A stretch of 64,000 nt of DNA from Streptomyces sp. DvalAA-43 (GTDB lineage Bacteria > Actinomycetota > Actinomycetes > Streptomycetales > Streptomycetaceae). The notes beneath the pieces were generated by a model, which saw only the letters and a list, made by a program, of their open reading frames with translations, searched no databases and was not told where the DNA came from. Shown here piece by piece: positions 45,500 through 54,760 of this stretch. A program made the position numbers and the translations under genes. How positions within the stretch are numbered: position 1 is the first letter of the stretch; each line of letters starts with the position of its first letter. The stretch covers positions 62,001 through 126,000 of the forward strand of contig NZ_FMBW01000040.1 in NCBI RefSeq assembly GCF_900091725.1, given 5' to 3'.

Positions 45500-46318
45500 T
45501 CAGTTCTGCGGGCGGCCCGATGCCACGGCGTAGAAGGCGACCGCCGCGGCCGCTCCCACGTTGAGCGAGTCGACGCCGTGCGCCATCGGGATGCGTACCC
45601 ATTCGTCGGCGGCGACCAGGGCCCGGGTGGACAGCCCGTCGCCCTCGGCGCCGAGCATCAGCGCCACCTTGTCCATCCGGTGGGGTGCCGCCTCGTCGAT
45701 GCTGCCGGCCTTCTCGTCCGGGGTCAGCGCGAGGAGCCTGAAGCCCGCTTCCCGTACCGCTTCCAGGTCCTTGGGCCAGATGTCGAGGCGGGCGTAGGGG
45801 ACGGCGAAGACCGCGCCCATCGAGACCTTGACGGAGCGCCGGTAGAGCGGGTCGGCGCAGTCCGGGGAGAGCAGTACGGCGTCCATGCCGAGGGCGGCGG
45901 CGCTGCGGAAGATCGCCCCGATGTTGGTGTGGTCGTTGACGGCCTCCATGACGACCACCCTGCGGGCCGTCGTCAGCAGTTCGTCGGCCGTCGGCAGCGG
46001 CTTGCGCTGCATCGACGCGAGGGCTCCGCGGTGGACGTGGTAGCCGGTGACACGTTCGGCGAGCTCGGGGCTGACCGCGTACACCGGGGCCGGGACCTCG
46101 TCGATGACGTCCCGCATCAGGTCGACCCACTTCGCCGAGAGCAGCATCGACCGCATCTCGTACCCGGCGTGCCGGGCGCGTCTGATCACCTTCTCGCCCT
46201 CGGCGATGAAGAGGCCCTCCGCGGGCTCCCGCCTGCGCCGGAGTTCGACGTCGGTGAGTCCGGTGTAGTCGCGCAGTCGGGGGTCGTCGGGGTCGTCGAC
46301 GGTGATGAGATCAGCCAC
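45500..46318 (-). CDS. SpoU/TrmH-type RNA 2'-O-methyltransferase
   Basis: 272 residues. An N-terminal RNA-recognition part (about 1-95, with FIAEGEKVIRRA) precedes the trefoil-knot SPOUT domain: VMEAVNDHTNIGAIFRSAAALG, MLGAEGDGLS and IPMAHGVDSLNVGAAAAVAFY. It methylates ribose in rRNA or tRNA; which base is not clear. GTG 46316-46318 has no strong site; a TTG at 46352-46354 is a longer option. Confidence 0.9.
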   Translation of the reverse strand: MADLITVDDPDDPRLRDYTGLTDVELRRRREPAEGLFIAEGEKVIRRARHAGYEMRSMLLSAKWVDLMRDVIDEVPAPVYAVSPELAERVTGYHVHRGALASMQRKPLPTADELLTTARRVVVMEAVNDHTNIGAIFRSAAALGMDAVLLSPDCADPLYRRSVKVSMGAVFAVPYARLDIWPKDLEAVREAGFRLLALTPDEKAGSIDEAAPHRMDKVALMLGAEGDGLSTRALVAADEWVRIPMAHGVDSLNVGAAAAVAFYAVASGRPQN

Positions 46319-46417
46319 GGGTTCGATACTGCCTTGTCCGGTGTGTGGTGCCAACGGCTCGGGAGAAGATCCGTTACCGCTGGTTACTCGACGGGGGTGC
46401 GGGGCGTCCCGGCCCGG

Positions 46418-47674
46418 CTACCCGGCGGGGAGCGGTGCGGTGTCGGGGCCGATGGCGACGACGTCTCCGATGACGATGACGGCCGGGGGACGCACGTCCT
46501 CGGCGGCGGCCCGCTCCGCGACCGTCGCCAGGGTGGCGTCGACGCGGCGCTGGGAGGCCGTGGTGCCCTCCTGGACCAGGGCGACCGGGGTGTCAGGGGA
46601 CTTGCCGTGGGCGACGAGGGCCTTGGCGATGGCGCCGATCTTGTCCACGGCCATCAGCAGCACGAGGGTGCCGCGCAGCTGCGCGAGCGCCGCCCAGTCG
46701 ACCAGCGAACGCTCGTCGTCGGGGGCGACATGGCCGCTGACGACGGTGAACTCATGGGCGACCCCGCGGTGGGTGACGGGGATTCCGGCCGCGCCGGGCA
46801 CGGAGATCGAGCTGGAGATACCGGGGACGACGGTGCACGGGATGCCTTCGGCGGCGAGCGCCTGCGCCTCCTCCATGCCCCGGCCGAAGACGAACGGGTC
46901 GCCGCCCTTGAGCCGTACGACGGCCTTGCCCGCCCTGGCGTGCTCGATGAGCGCCTGGTTGATCGCCTCCTGCGCCATGAAGCGGCCGTAGGGGATCTTC
47001 GCCGCGTCGATCACCTGGACGTGCGGCGGCAGTTCGTCGAGCAGGTCGCGCGGGCCGAGCCGGTCGGCGATGACCACATCGGCCTCGGCGAGGAGGCGGC
47101 GGCCGCGCACGGTGATCAGGTCGGGGTCGCCGGGGCCGCCGCCGACCAGGGAGACGCCGGGGGCGGGCCGGGTGCGGTGGTGCGGGGCGGCGAGCGTGCC
47201 GTCGCGCAGCGCCTCGACGATGGCGTCGCGGACGGCGGCGGAGTGGCGCGGGTCGCGGCCCTGGGCGTCGGTGGAGAGGACGGCGACGGTCACGCCCTCG
47301 CTGCGGCCGGTGGCCGGGGTCCAGGCGGTGGCCACGTCGGCGTTGTCGCTGCGCACGCACCAGGTACGGGTGCGCTCGGCCTCGGCGGACGCGGCGTCGT
47401 TCGCGGCGTCGTCGTCGGAGGCGATGAGCGCGTACCAGGTGTCCGTCAGGTCCCCGTCCTCGTACCGGCGGCGCTCCCAGCGGATCTCGCCGGCGTCGGC
47501 CATCGCCTCGACGGACGGGGTCGCGGACGGCGATACGAGAGTGATGTCGGCGCCCGCCGCGATGAGTGCCGGGAGGCGGCGCTGCGCGACCTGGCCGCCG
47601 CCGACGACGACGACGCGGCGCCCGCTCAGGCGCAGTCCGACGGGGTACGCGGGGTGATCGGCGTGCTCGGCCAT
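46418..47674 (-). CDS. cobA: Bifunctional precorrin-2 dehydrogenase / uroporphyrinogen-III C-methyltransferase
   Basis: 418 residues in two parts: an NAD-binding precorrin-2 oxidase-like domain (about 12-155, VVVVGGGQVAQRRLPALI) and a SAM-dependent methyltransferase (about 170-418) with VSLVGGGPGDPDLITVRG, GDPFVFGRG and IPVTHRG. It makes precorrin-2, feeding both siroheme and cobalamin. This is the CysG architecture. ATG 47672-47674 with GGAG about 11 bases upstream. Other cob genes sit downstream of this point. Confidence 0.92.
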   Translation of the reverse strand: MAEHADHPAYPVGLRLSGRRVVVVGGGQVAQRRLPALIAAGADITLVSPSATPSVEAMADAGEIRWERRRYEDGDLTDTWYALIASDDDAANDAASAEAERTRTWCVRSDNADVATAWTPATGRSEGVTVAVLSTDAQGRDPRHSAAVRDAIVEALRDGTLAAPHHRTRPAPGVSLVGGGPGDPDLITVRGRRLLAEADVVIADRLGPRDLLDELPPHVQVIDAAKIPYGRFMAQEAINQALIEHARAGKAVVRLKGGDPFVFGRGMEEAQALAAEGIPCTVVPGISSSISVPGAAGIPVTHRGVAHEFTVVSGHVAPDDERSLVDWAALAQLRGTLVLLMAVDKIGAIAKALVAHGKSPDTPVALVQEGTTASQRRVDATLATVAERAAAEDVRPPAVIVIGDVVAIGPDTAPLPAG

Positions 47675-47874
47675 GGCGGTGCGGACTCCTCGTGCGATGC
47701 GGGGTGCGGGCCGCTGCGGCGATGGAGCGGCTGTGACGTGCGGTTTCGTGGGGCGTGGGTCCACGATACGGGGTGCGCCGGGGGGTGTGGCGGGCACTGC
47801 GGTGGCAGGAGTGGGCGCCTGCGGCCGGCCTTCCCTCCCCCGCCCCTTCCCGATGGCCGGGGCTCCGCCCCGGA

Positions 47875-47912
47875 CCCCGCTCCTCGACCGCCCGGGGGCT
47901 TGAGGAGCGGGG
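47875..47912 (-). terminator. Terminator after bluB-cobT
   Basis: CCCCGCTCCTC (47875-47885) pairs with GAGGAGCGGGG (47902-47912), directly past the stop at 47919 on the minus strand. Confidence 0.85.
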
Positions 47913-47918
47913 TGCGGT

Positions 47919-50900
47919 CTACTTCTCCGTCACGCCCGCCGAGTCGAACGTCGCGACTTCGTGCATCGCACGCGCCGCGCTCTGGACGATCGGGAGCGCC
48001 AGCAGCGCGCCCGTTCCTTCGCCGAGGCGGAGGTCGAGGTCGACCAGGGGACGCAGGCCCAGCTTGTTGAGCGCGGCGACATGGCCGGGCTCGGCGCTGC
48101 GGTGACCGGCGATGCAGGCGGCCAGGGCCTCGGGGGCGATCGCCCGCGCGACCAGGGCCGCGGCGCCCGCGCTCACGCCGTCGAGGATGACGGGCGTACG
48201 GAGCGAGGCACCGCCCAGCAGGAAGCCGGCCATCGCGGCGTGCTCCAGGCCGCCGACCGCCGCCAGGACGCCGATCGGGTCGGCCGGGTCGGGCTGGTGG
48301 AGTTCGAGGGCCCGGCGGACCACGTCGACCTTGCGGGCGTGCATCTCGTCGTTGATGCCGGTACCGCGACCGGTCACCTCGGCCGGGTCCATGCCCGTGT
48401 ACACGCAGATCAACGCGGCCGACGCCGTGGTGTTGGCGATCCCCATCTCACCGGTGAGCAGGCCCTTGTTGCCCGCCGCGACCAGATCGCGGGCGGTCTC
48501 GATGCCGACCTCGATGGCCGCGAGCACCTCCTCGCGGCTGAGCGCGGGACCGGTCGTGAAGTCGGCGGTCCCGGCGCGCACCTTGCGGGGCAGCAGCCCC
48601 GGCGTCGCGGGCAGCTCCATGGCCACGCCGACGTCGACCACGCACACCTCGGCGCCGACCTGGGCCGCGAAGGCGTTGCAGACCGCGCCGCCGCCGAGGA
48701 AGTTGGCGACCATCTGGCCGGTGACCTCCTGCGGCCAGGCGGTGACGCCCTGGGCGTGCACGCCGTGGTCGCCCGCGAAGATCGCGACGGCCGCGGGCTC
48801 GGGGATCGGCGGCGGGCACATCCGGGAGAGCCCGGAGAGCTGCGCCGAGATGATCTCCAGCATGCCGAGCGCACCGGCCGGCTTGGTCATCCGCTTCTGG
48901 CGCTCCCACGCCTCGCCGAGCGCCTTGGCGTCCAGCGGGCGGATGCTGGAGATGGTCTCCTGCAGCAGGTCGTGCGGCTCCTCGCCGGGCAGGGCACGGC
49001 GGCCGTAGGTCTCCTCGTGGACGACCCAGGACAGCGGGCGGCGCTTGGACCAGCCCGCCTGCATCAGTTCGGGCTCCTCGGGGAACTCGTCGACGTAACC
49101 CACGCACAGGTAGGCGACGACTTCGAGGTGCTCGGGCAGGCCCAGGGCGCGGACCATCTCGCGCTCGTCGAAGAAGCTGACCCAGCCGACACCGAGCCCC
49201 TCGGCGCGCGCGGCCAGCCAGAGGTTCTCGACGGCGAGCGCGGAGGAGTACGGGGCCATCTGCGGCTGGGTGTGCCGGCCGAGGGTGTGGCGGCCTCCGC
49301 GAGTGGGGTCGGCGGTGACGACGATGTTCACCGGGGTGTCGAGGATGGCCTCGATCTTCAGTTCCTTGAACTGCTTGGCCCGGCCCTTGGGCAGCGACTT
49401 GGCGTAGGCGTCGCGCTGGCGCTGGGCCAGTTCGTGCATGGAGCGACGGGTCTCCGCCGAGCGGATGACGACGAAGTCCCAGGGCTGCGAGTGGCCGACG
49501 CTGGGCGCCGTGTGCGCGGCTTCGAGGACGCGGAGCAGGACCTCGTGCGGGATGGGGTCGCTGCGGAAGCCGTTGCGGATGTCACGGCGCTCACGCATGA
49601 CGCGGAGCACCGCCTCGCGCTCGGCGTCGTCGTAGCCGGGGGCCGGCGGACCGGCGGCAGCCGCGGGCTCGTCGGCCTCGGACGCCTCGGGGGCTTCCGC
49701 CTGAGCGGCCTCCGGCTCGACGGGTTCCTGGGGCAGGTCCTCGGGCTGTACGGGGTCCACGTGCCCGGTCTCCGGGGCCTCCGTGCTCTCCGCCGCCGTG
49801 GGCTCCGCGGGCGGGGTGGCTTCCGCGGGGGCCGCGGTGTCCGTGAGGTCCGGGGTCTCGATGACCTCCGGGCCCTGCTCGGACTCCCGCTCGGTCACCG
49901 CCGGGGCCTCGGCCTCGGCGGCGGGGGCGGGCTCAGGGGCCGCGACAACCTCGGCCGTCGCAGCGTTCTCGACGGCCTCGGCAGGCTCAGCGTTCACGAC
50001 GGGCTCGGCAGCCTCGACGACCTCAGCGGTCGCGGCAGGCTCGACGGGCTCGGCAGCAGGCGCGGCCGACTCGGCAGGCTCGACGGCTCCCCCGGCCACC
50101 ACGGCCTCAACGGCCTCCGGCTGGGGAGTCGGCACGGGCTCCATGGCGATCGCCACGCGCACGGGCTCGGCTTCGGGCTCTGCCTCGGCCACGGCTACGG
50201 GCTCCGCCTCGACTTCTACCGCGGGCTCCGCCGCGACGGGCTGTTCCGCGATGGGTGTCGGGGCCAGGTGCGGTGTCGTCGGCACCGAGCCCTCCACGGG
50301 CACGAACTGGCCCATGGGAACGGCTTCCGCGGCGCGCTGCGGCGCGATCGCCTCGGCGGGCGCCCCGGCGTCGGCGGGGATCTCGTCCGGCGTCCCGGCC
50401 TCGGCCGGGATCGGCTCGACGGCGGGAGCGGTCACGGCCGGAGCCGCTTCGGCCTCCGGCGCCACGGCCTCAGCGGCCTGAACCGGCTGCTCCGCCGGCA
50501 CGGGCTCGGCGGCCTGCTCCGGAACGACCGATTCCGCGGCCGACGGTACGGCCTCCTGCTCCGGCGCCTGGGCCGCCCACGGGCTGCCGCCCTGCGGCAG
50601 GATCTCCCCGAGCTGCGGGCCCGGCAGCGCGGACGCGTCCTCGGCCGGCGCCTCGAAGAACTCCGGGCCGGTGGTCGGCGGACCGGCGTGCCGCGCGGGG
50701 GCCTGGGTACGGGCCTGCGTCTGGGGCGCGCCCGCGGGTCCGCGGTCGGCGAGCGAACGCACCACTCCGCCGGTCGGCGTCCCGCCGTACGTCGGCGAGC
50801 CGTCGGCCGCGACCGGGCCGCGGTGCAGCGGCCGGCGCACCGGTGTCTGGGGCTGGGCCGCCGGAGCGGGGGCCGGGGCGGGCGACGGAATGCGTACGCC

Positions 50901-51362
50901 CCTGAGGTCGACCGAACCGGAGTCGCGGCCACCGGACTCATGGGTCCCCTGGCCGGTCCCGGGCAGCGGCTCCGCCACCGTCTGCTGGGCGGCGTACGCG
51001 TCCGCGGCCTGCGTCTGGACGGGAGACTCCTGCACCTGGACCTGGACGGGGCCCTGGGGCTGAGCGGGGGCCTCATCGGCCTGCTGGGCGTAGGGCTGTG
51101 CCACCGGCTGGGCCTGGTAGGTGCCCTGTCCGGGCAGCGGCGTCCGAACGGCGCCCTCGGGGTACTGGCCAGGGGCCGGCACGGTCTGCGGGTCGCTCCA
51201 GGCGCCCTGGGGGCTCGGCATCAGGAGGAGGTCGTCGTCCTCGGAGACATGCTCGGAGGGAGCGAGGTAGGCGTAGGCATCCGGGGCGGCGACGCCCGGC
51301 TGCTCCACCATGCCTGCGTTCTCCGGCAGTCCCTCACCCGGGATCTGGCCGGTGTCACTCAT
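47919..51362 (-). CDS. cobT: BluB-CobT fusion with long low-complexity N-terminal region
   Basis: 1147 residues in three parts. Residues 1 to about 578 are low complexity, rich in Glu, Ala, Pro and Val. Residues about 579-795 form a nitroreductase domain like BluB, which makes 5,6-dimethylbenzimidazole (DMB) from FMN: RRDIRNGF, APSVGHSQPWDFVVI, GRHTQPQMAPYSSALAVENLWL, GVGWVSFF. Residues about 800-1147 form CobT, which activates DMB with nicotinate mononucleotide: GALGMLE, IFAGDHGVHAQGV, GEMGIANTTASAALI, GTGINDEM. ATG 51360-51362 follows GAGGGG. The last two steps of lower-ligand making are thus on one chain. Domain edges are estimates. Confidence 0.92.
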   Translation of the reverse strand: MSDTGQIPGEGLPENAGMVEQPGVAAPDAYAYLAPSEHVSEDDDLLLMPSPQGAWSDPQTVPAPGQYPEGAVRTPLPGQGTYQAQPVAQPYAQQADEAPAQPQGPVQVQVQESPVQTQAADAYAAQQTVAEPLPGTGQGTHESGGRDSGSVDLRGVRIPSPAPAPAPAAQPQTPVRRPLHRGPVAADGSPTYGGTPTGGVVRSLADRGPAGAPQTQARTQAPARHAGPPTTGPEFFEAPAEDASALPGPQLGEILPQGGSPWAAQAPEQEAVPSAAESVVPEQAAEPVPAEQPVQAAEAVAPEAEAAPAVTAPAVEPIPAEAGTPDEIPADAGAPAEAIAPQRAAEAVPMGQFVPVEGSVPTTPHLAPTPIAEQPVAAEPAVEVEAEPVAVAEAEPEAEPVRVAIAMEPVPTPQPEAVEAVVAGGAVEPAESAAPAAEPVEPAATAEVVEAAEPVVNAEPAEAVENAATAEVVAAPEPAPAAEAEAPAVTERESEQGPEVIETPDLTDTAAPAEATPPAEPTAAESTEAPETGHVDPVQPEDLPQEPVEPEAAQAEAPEASEADEPAAAAGPPAPGYDDAEREAVLRVMRERRDIRNGFRSDPIPHEVLLRVLEAAHTAPSVGHSQPWDFVVIRSAETRRSMHELAQRQRDAYAKSLPKGRAKQFKELKIEAILDTPVNIVVTADPTRGGRHTLGRHTQPQMAPYSSALAVENLWLAARAEGLGVGWVSFFDEREMVRALGLPEHLEVVAYLCVGYVDEFPEEPELMQAGWSKRRPLSWVVHEETYGRRALPGEEPHDLLQETISSIRPLDAKALGEAWERQKRMTKPAGALGMLEIISAQLSGLSRMCPPPIPEPAAVAIFAGDHGVHAQGVTAWPQEVTGQMVANFLGGGAVCNAFAAQVGAEVCVVDVGVAMELPATPGLLPRKVRAGTADFTTGPALSREEVLAAIEVGIETARDLVAAGNKGLLTGEMGIANTTASAALICVYTGMDPAEVTGRGTGINDEMHARKVDVVRRALELHQPDPADPIGVLAAVGGLEHAAMAGFLLGGASLRTPVILDGVSAGAAALVARAIAPEALAACIAGHRSAEPGHVAALNKLGLRPLVDLDLRLGEGTGALLALPIVQSAARAMHEVATFDSAGVTEK

Positions 51363-51695
51363 GCGTACCCCTCGCCCATCGTCAGTGCTCCTTCGGCCCT
51401 ACGCCCGGGACGCCCGAGCACGGCAGGCCGGTGCTCGTCAACAAGAACGAGCGGGCTCGCCGCGCGGCACGAACCGGTCGCGGACATACTGCATTCTCGC
51501 GGCCGTTCGCCGCCGCGGCAGCTCATTTCGCCACGGCCCGCTGTGGACTGCGCCACTTTGCGCGTCCCCCGGTGCTGCCGTACCACAACGGGGGCCAAAA
51601 GAGTCCCCTTTTCCGGACATTGACGAACGAAGCGACGAACGTCCAGGCGCGGTGCAACGATCGGCCAGCCTACCTCCCGCTGTACGCCGACCGGG
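51363..51695. other. Intergenic region upstream of bluB-cobT
   Basis: 333 bp to the end of cobL. No gene is supported. I looked on the minus strand for a cobalamin riboswitch and found none. GACGAACG occurs twice (51622-51629 and 51634-51641), 12 bases apart. A promoter for bluB-cobT must be here. Confidence 0.5.
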
Positions 51696-52922
51696 TCACG
51701 GGGCGAGGTCGGAGCGCAGCGCCGAGAGCAGGAACACGACCGAGCGTTCGCGCTCCGACCATGCGGCCGTGTCGAGTTCGACGGACTGGAGGAGCGAGCA
51801 CCGGACGGTGTATCCGTTCGCCCCGAGGGCGGCGCCGAGCGCCTCGGCCTCGTCCCGCGTCGAGGCATGGGTCACGATCCGCTCCGGCCGCCGATCGGTG
51901 ACGGCGGTGACGACGGGGACCCCGCCGCCCCCGATCCGTACGATGTCGGGTTCCGGCAGCCGCTCCAGCGCGTGGGGGGCCCGGCCCTCGACGACCTGGA
52001 GCTGGACCCCGAAGTCCCGCGCCGCCGCCGCGGTACGGGCGCAGGCGGCCGGGTCGCTGTCGACGGCCAGGACCGCCGCGCCGAAGCGGGCGGCCTCCAC
52101 GGCCAGGGCCCCGCTGCCGGAGCCGATGTCCCAGAGGAGGTCGCCGGTCCGGGGGCCCAGGCGGGCCAGTTGGGCGGCGCGCAGCCCCGGGGACTCGCCC
52201 TCGCCGCTCTCCCCGCCGGCGCCCCGGTAGGCCTCGGCGGGCAGTGCCCAGCCGCGTACGCCGTGGAGGTGGGCGGGGTGTTGGCCGGCGATCCAGGCTC
52301 CGGCGGCGCGGGGTTCGGGGCCGCCGCCGATGACGATGACGACGTTGGGGTCGCGCCAGACGTGGTCGGCGGCCTTGTCGGAGGTGACGACGGTGACCTG
52401 TTCGCGGGCGGTGCCGAGTTCCTCGCAGATGACGAAGGTGCGGTGGACGCCTTCGAGGAGCAGGGCGAGTTCGGCGGGGCCCGCGCCGGGCGAGGTGAGG
52501 ACGGCGACCTTGTGGTGGGCGCGGCAGACGTTGACGGCGCGGCGCAGGGTACGTGGGTGGGCGACGACGGTTCGGGCGTCCTCCCACGGCATTCCCGCGC
52601 GGGCGAAGGCCGCGGCGACGGAGGACACGGCCGGGACGACCTCGACCTCCAGGCCGTGTTCGGGTGCGCGGAGGTTGCGGACGACTCCGAAGTAGCCGGG
52701 GTCTCCGTCGGCGAGGACCACGGCGCTGCCCCGGTGGCCGGCGATCCGGCGGGCGGCCAGGTCGATGGAGCCCAGGCGGATCCGTTCGGCGTTCGCCGGG
52801 ACTTCGGGAAGTGCGAGGTGGTGGGCGGCTCCGGCGACGAGCGTGGCGGCCGAGAGGGCGGCCGTGGCCGCTCCGGTCAGTGGCGAGCCGTCCCAGCCGA
52901 TCACGGTGACCCGATCGGCCAT
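51696..52922 (-). CDS. cobL: Precorrin-6Y C5,15-methyltransferase (CbiE-CbiT fusion)
   Basis: 408 residues. N-terminal CbiE domain (about 1-205, VTVIGWDGSPLT, LADGDPGYFGV) and C-terminal CbiT domain (about 225-408, LLWDIGSGSGALAVEAAR, VDSDPAAC, IRIGGGG). It methylates C5 and C15 and removes the acetate side chain of precorrin-6Y. ATG 52920-52922. The intermediate enzymes (CobI/G/J/M/F/K) are not in this window. Confidence 0.93.
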   Translation of the reverse strand: MADRVTVIGWDGSPLTGAATAALSAATLVAGAAHHLALPEVPANAERIRLGSIDLAARRIAGHRGSAVVLADGDPGYFGVVRNLRAPEHGLEVEVVPAVSSVAAAFARAGMPWEDARTVVAHPRTLRRAVNVCRAHHKVAVLTSPGAGPAELALLLEGVHRTFVICEELGTAREQVTVVTSDKAADHVWRDPNVVIVIGGGPEPRAAGAWIAGQHPAHLHGVRGWALPAEAYRGAGGESGEGESPGLRAAQLARLGPRTGDLLWDIGSGSGALAVEAARFGAAVLAVDSDPAACARTAAAARDFGVQLQVVEGRAPHALERLPEPDIVRIGGGGVPVVTAVTDRRPERIVTHASTRDEAEALGAALGANGYTVRCSLLQSVELDTAAWSERERSVVFLLSALRSDLAP

Positions 52923-53030
52923 CTGTCGTCAGTCTCCTGGAGTTGTCGCAGGTGGGGATGGTGGTGCGGAAGGGGCAGGGTGAGAGTACCCGGTGCGTGG
53001 CCGCACGGGGCCGGGGCCCCTTTCGTGGGG

Positions 53031-53678
53031 TCAGTTCCAGTCGTTGTAGGCGCCGTAGCCGCCGGCGTCGGCGAGCTGCTCGGCGACGCCTTCGAGGTCC
53101 TCGGGCAGCAGGCCCCAGACGATCAGGTCGGTCCTGATGTCGGTCCAGCCGCCGTCCGTGCCGTTCTCCGTCCGGGTGCGCGCTATGCGGGCGTTGCGCA
53201 GGACGCCCTCGCTGATGCAGCCGAGCTTCTGGGCGACCTGCTGGGAGGAGGTGTTGTCGGCGGCGGTGCGCAGCTCGATGCGTTCGAAGCCCTGGTCGCG
53301 GAAGAGCCACTGGGCCACCGCCAGCATGGACTCGGTCGCGTATCCCTCGCCACGGGCCCAGGGGGCGGTGATGTAGGCGGCCTCGGTGGCGAGGGTGCGC
53401 CAGTCGGTGTTGCGCAGCCGGACCGAGCCGACGAGCCGCTGGGTGAGGAATTCGGTGACGGCGAGGACGATGCCGTCGCCGGTGGTGCGCTGGGCGGGGG
53501 CGATCCTGCGGACCCAGCGTTCGGCGTCGACCTGGGTGTAGGGGTGGGGGGCCTCGGTCCAGGCGATGACCAGCTCGTCGTTCATCATCTCGATGTACGC
53601 GGGGACGTCCGCCATGTCGAAGGGGCGCAGCACCAACCGGTCCGTGCTGATGGAGATGTCCGGAAAGGTGGATTTCAT
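53031..53678 (-). CDS. GNAT-family N-acetyltransferase (RimJ/RimL-type)
   Basis: 215 residues. DRLVLRPFDMADVPAYIEMMND at the N-terminus and EAAYITAPWARGEGYATESMLAVAQWLF and NTSSQQVAQKLGCISEG later form the RimJ/RimL-like GNAT pattern. Protein N-terminal or small-molecule amine acetylation are both possible. ATG 53676-53678 has GGAG at 6 bases; the upstream ATG 53688-53690 lacks a site. It is between cobL and metQ but shares neither pathway. Confidence 0.88.
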   Translation of the reverse strand: MKSTFPDISISTDRLVLRPFDMADVPAYIEMMNDELVIAWTEAPHPYTQVDAERWVRRIAPAQRTTGDGIVLAVTEFLTQRLVGSVRLRNTDWRTLATEAAYITAPWARGEGYATESMLAVAQWLFRDQGFERIELRTAADNTSSQQVAQKLGCISEGVLRNARIARTRTENGTDGGWTDIRTDLIVWGLLPEDLEGVAEQLADAGGYGAYNDWN

Positions 53679-53759
53679 GCGCAGCTCCATGCCGAAGACC
53701 GTTAAAGGCACAGCATGCAGCATCGGCCCGTTGTCGTGCATGGGCGGGTCCGCACGGCG

Positions 53760-53795
53760 GAGCCCCGCGCCCCCTCGGTGGGGTGCGCGGGGCTC
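53760..53795 (-). terminator. Terminator after metNIQ
   Basis: GAGCCCCGCGC (53760-53770) pairs with GCGCGGGGCTC (53785-53795), 24 bases past the metQ stop on the minus strand. Confidence 0.85.
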
Positions 53796-53818
53796 GTCGG
53801 GCAAATGCCGTACGGGTG

Positions 53819-54685
53819 TCAGGACTTGGCGGCGGTGCCGAAGGCCGGGATGACGGAACCCTGGTAGGTGTCGTCGATGAACTTCTTGACCTCGTCGGAG
53901 TGCAGGAGCTTCACGAGCTTCTGGACGCGGGGGTCCTTCTCGTTGCCCTTCTTCACGGCGATGATGTTGGCGTAAGGGTTGCCGTCGGCCTTTTCGAGCA
54001 CCAGGGCGTCCTTGGCGGGCTTGAGGTCGGCCTCGATCGCGTAGTTGCCGTTGATGACGGCGGCGTCGACGTCGTCCAGGGCGCGGGGCACGGTGGCGGC
54101 CTCCAGCTCCTTGAACTCCAGGCCCTTCTTGTCGGTGATGTCGCTCAGCTTGGCGCTGGTGCCGACGCCGTCCTTGAGGGTGATGAGGCCGTTCTCGGCG
54201 AGGAGCTGGAGGGCGCGGCCCTCGTTGGTGGTGTCGTTGGGGACGGCGACGGTCTGGCCGGCCTTGATGTCCTTCAGATCCTTGACCTTCTTGGAGTAGA
54301 GGCCGAGGGGCTCCAGGTGGACGGTGCCGACGGAGACCAGGTGGGTGTTCTTCTTCTTGTTGAAGTCGTCGAGGTACGGCTGGTGCTGGAAGAAGTTGGC
54401 GTCGACCTGGCCGGTCTCGGTGGCGGTGTTCGGCAGGACGTAGTCCGTGAACTCCTTGACCTCCAGCTTGAGGCCCGCCTTCTCGGCGAGGTTCTTCTTG
54501 ACGAAGTCCAGGATGTCGGCGTGCGGCGTCGGGGACGCGGCGACGACGAGCGCCTTGGAGGTGTCGGCCTTGGCACCGGTCTCGCCCTTGGCGCCCGGGT
54601 CGGACGAGGTGCCGCAGGCGGTGAGGCCGAAGGCGAGGGCGGCGGTGGCGGCGGCAGCCGCGGTGATCTTGATGTTCTTACGCAC
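53819..54685 (-). CDS. metQ: Methionine ABC transporter substrate-binding lipoprotein MetQ
   Basis: 288 residues. A lipoprotein signal ends in the lipobox LTAC (Cys24). NlpA-family body: VVAASPTPHADILDFVK, VDANFFQHQPYLDDFNK, LEPLGLYSKKVK, NDTTNEGRALQLL. It captures methionine outside the membrane for MetNI. GTG 54683-54685 with GAGG about 8 bases upstream. Last gene of metNIQ. Confidence 0.94.
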   Translation of the reverse strand: MRKNIKITAAAAATAALAFGLTACGTSSDPGAKGETGAKADTSKALVVAASPTPHADILDFVKKNLAEKAGLKLEVKEFTDYVLPNTATETGQVDANFFQHQPYLDDFNKKKNTHLVSVGTVHLEPLGLYSKKVKDLKDIKAGQTVAVPNDTTNEGRALQLLAENGLITLKDGVGTSAKLSDITDKKGLEFKELEAATVPRALDDVDAAVINGNYAIEADLKPAKDALVLEKADGNPYANIIAVKKGNEKDPRVQKLVKLLHSDEVKKFIDDTYQGSVIPAFGTAAKS

Positions 54686-54760
54686 GAAAAGTGCCTCTTT
54701 CTGGTGGTGAGGGTGGTGCGCCCGGACAAGGAGTTCGGGCCTGTGAGCGGAGAGGAGGTC

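Noticed and set aside
47961..51623. 1220-codon plus-strand open frame opposite bluB-cobT
   Set aside because: A Gly/Arg/His-rich shadow of the low-complexity cobT region; no motif and no start signal.
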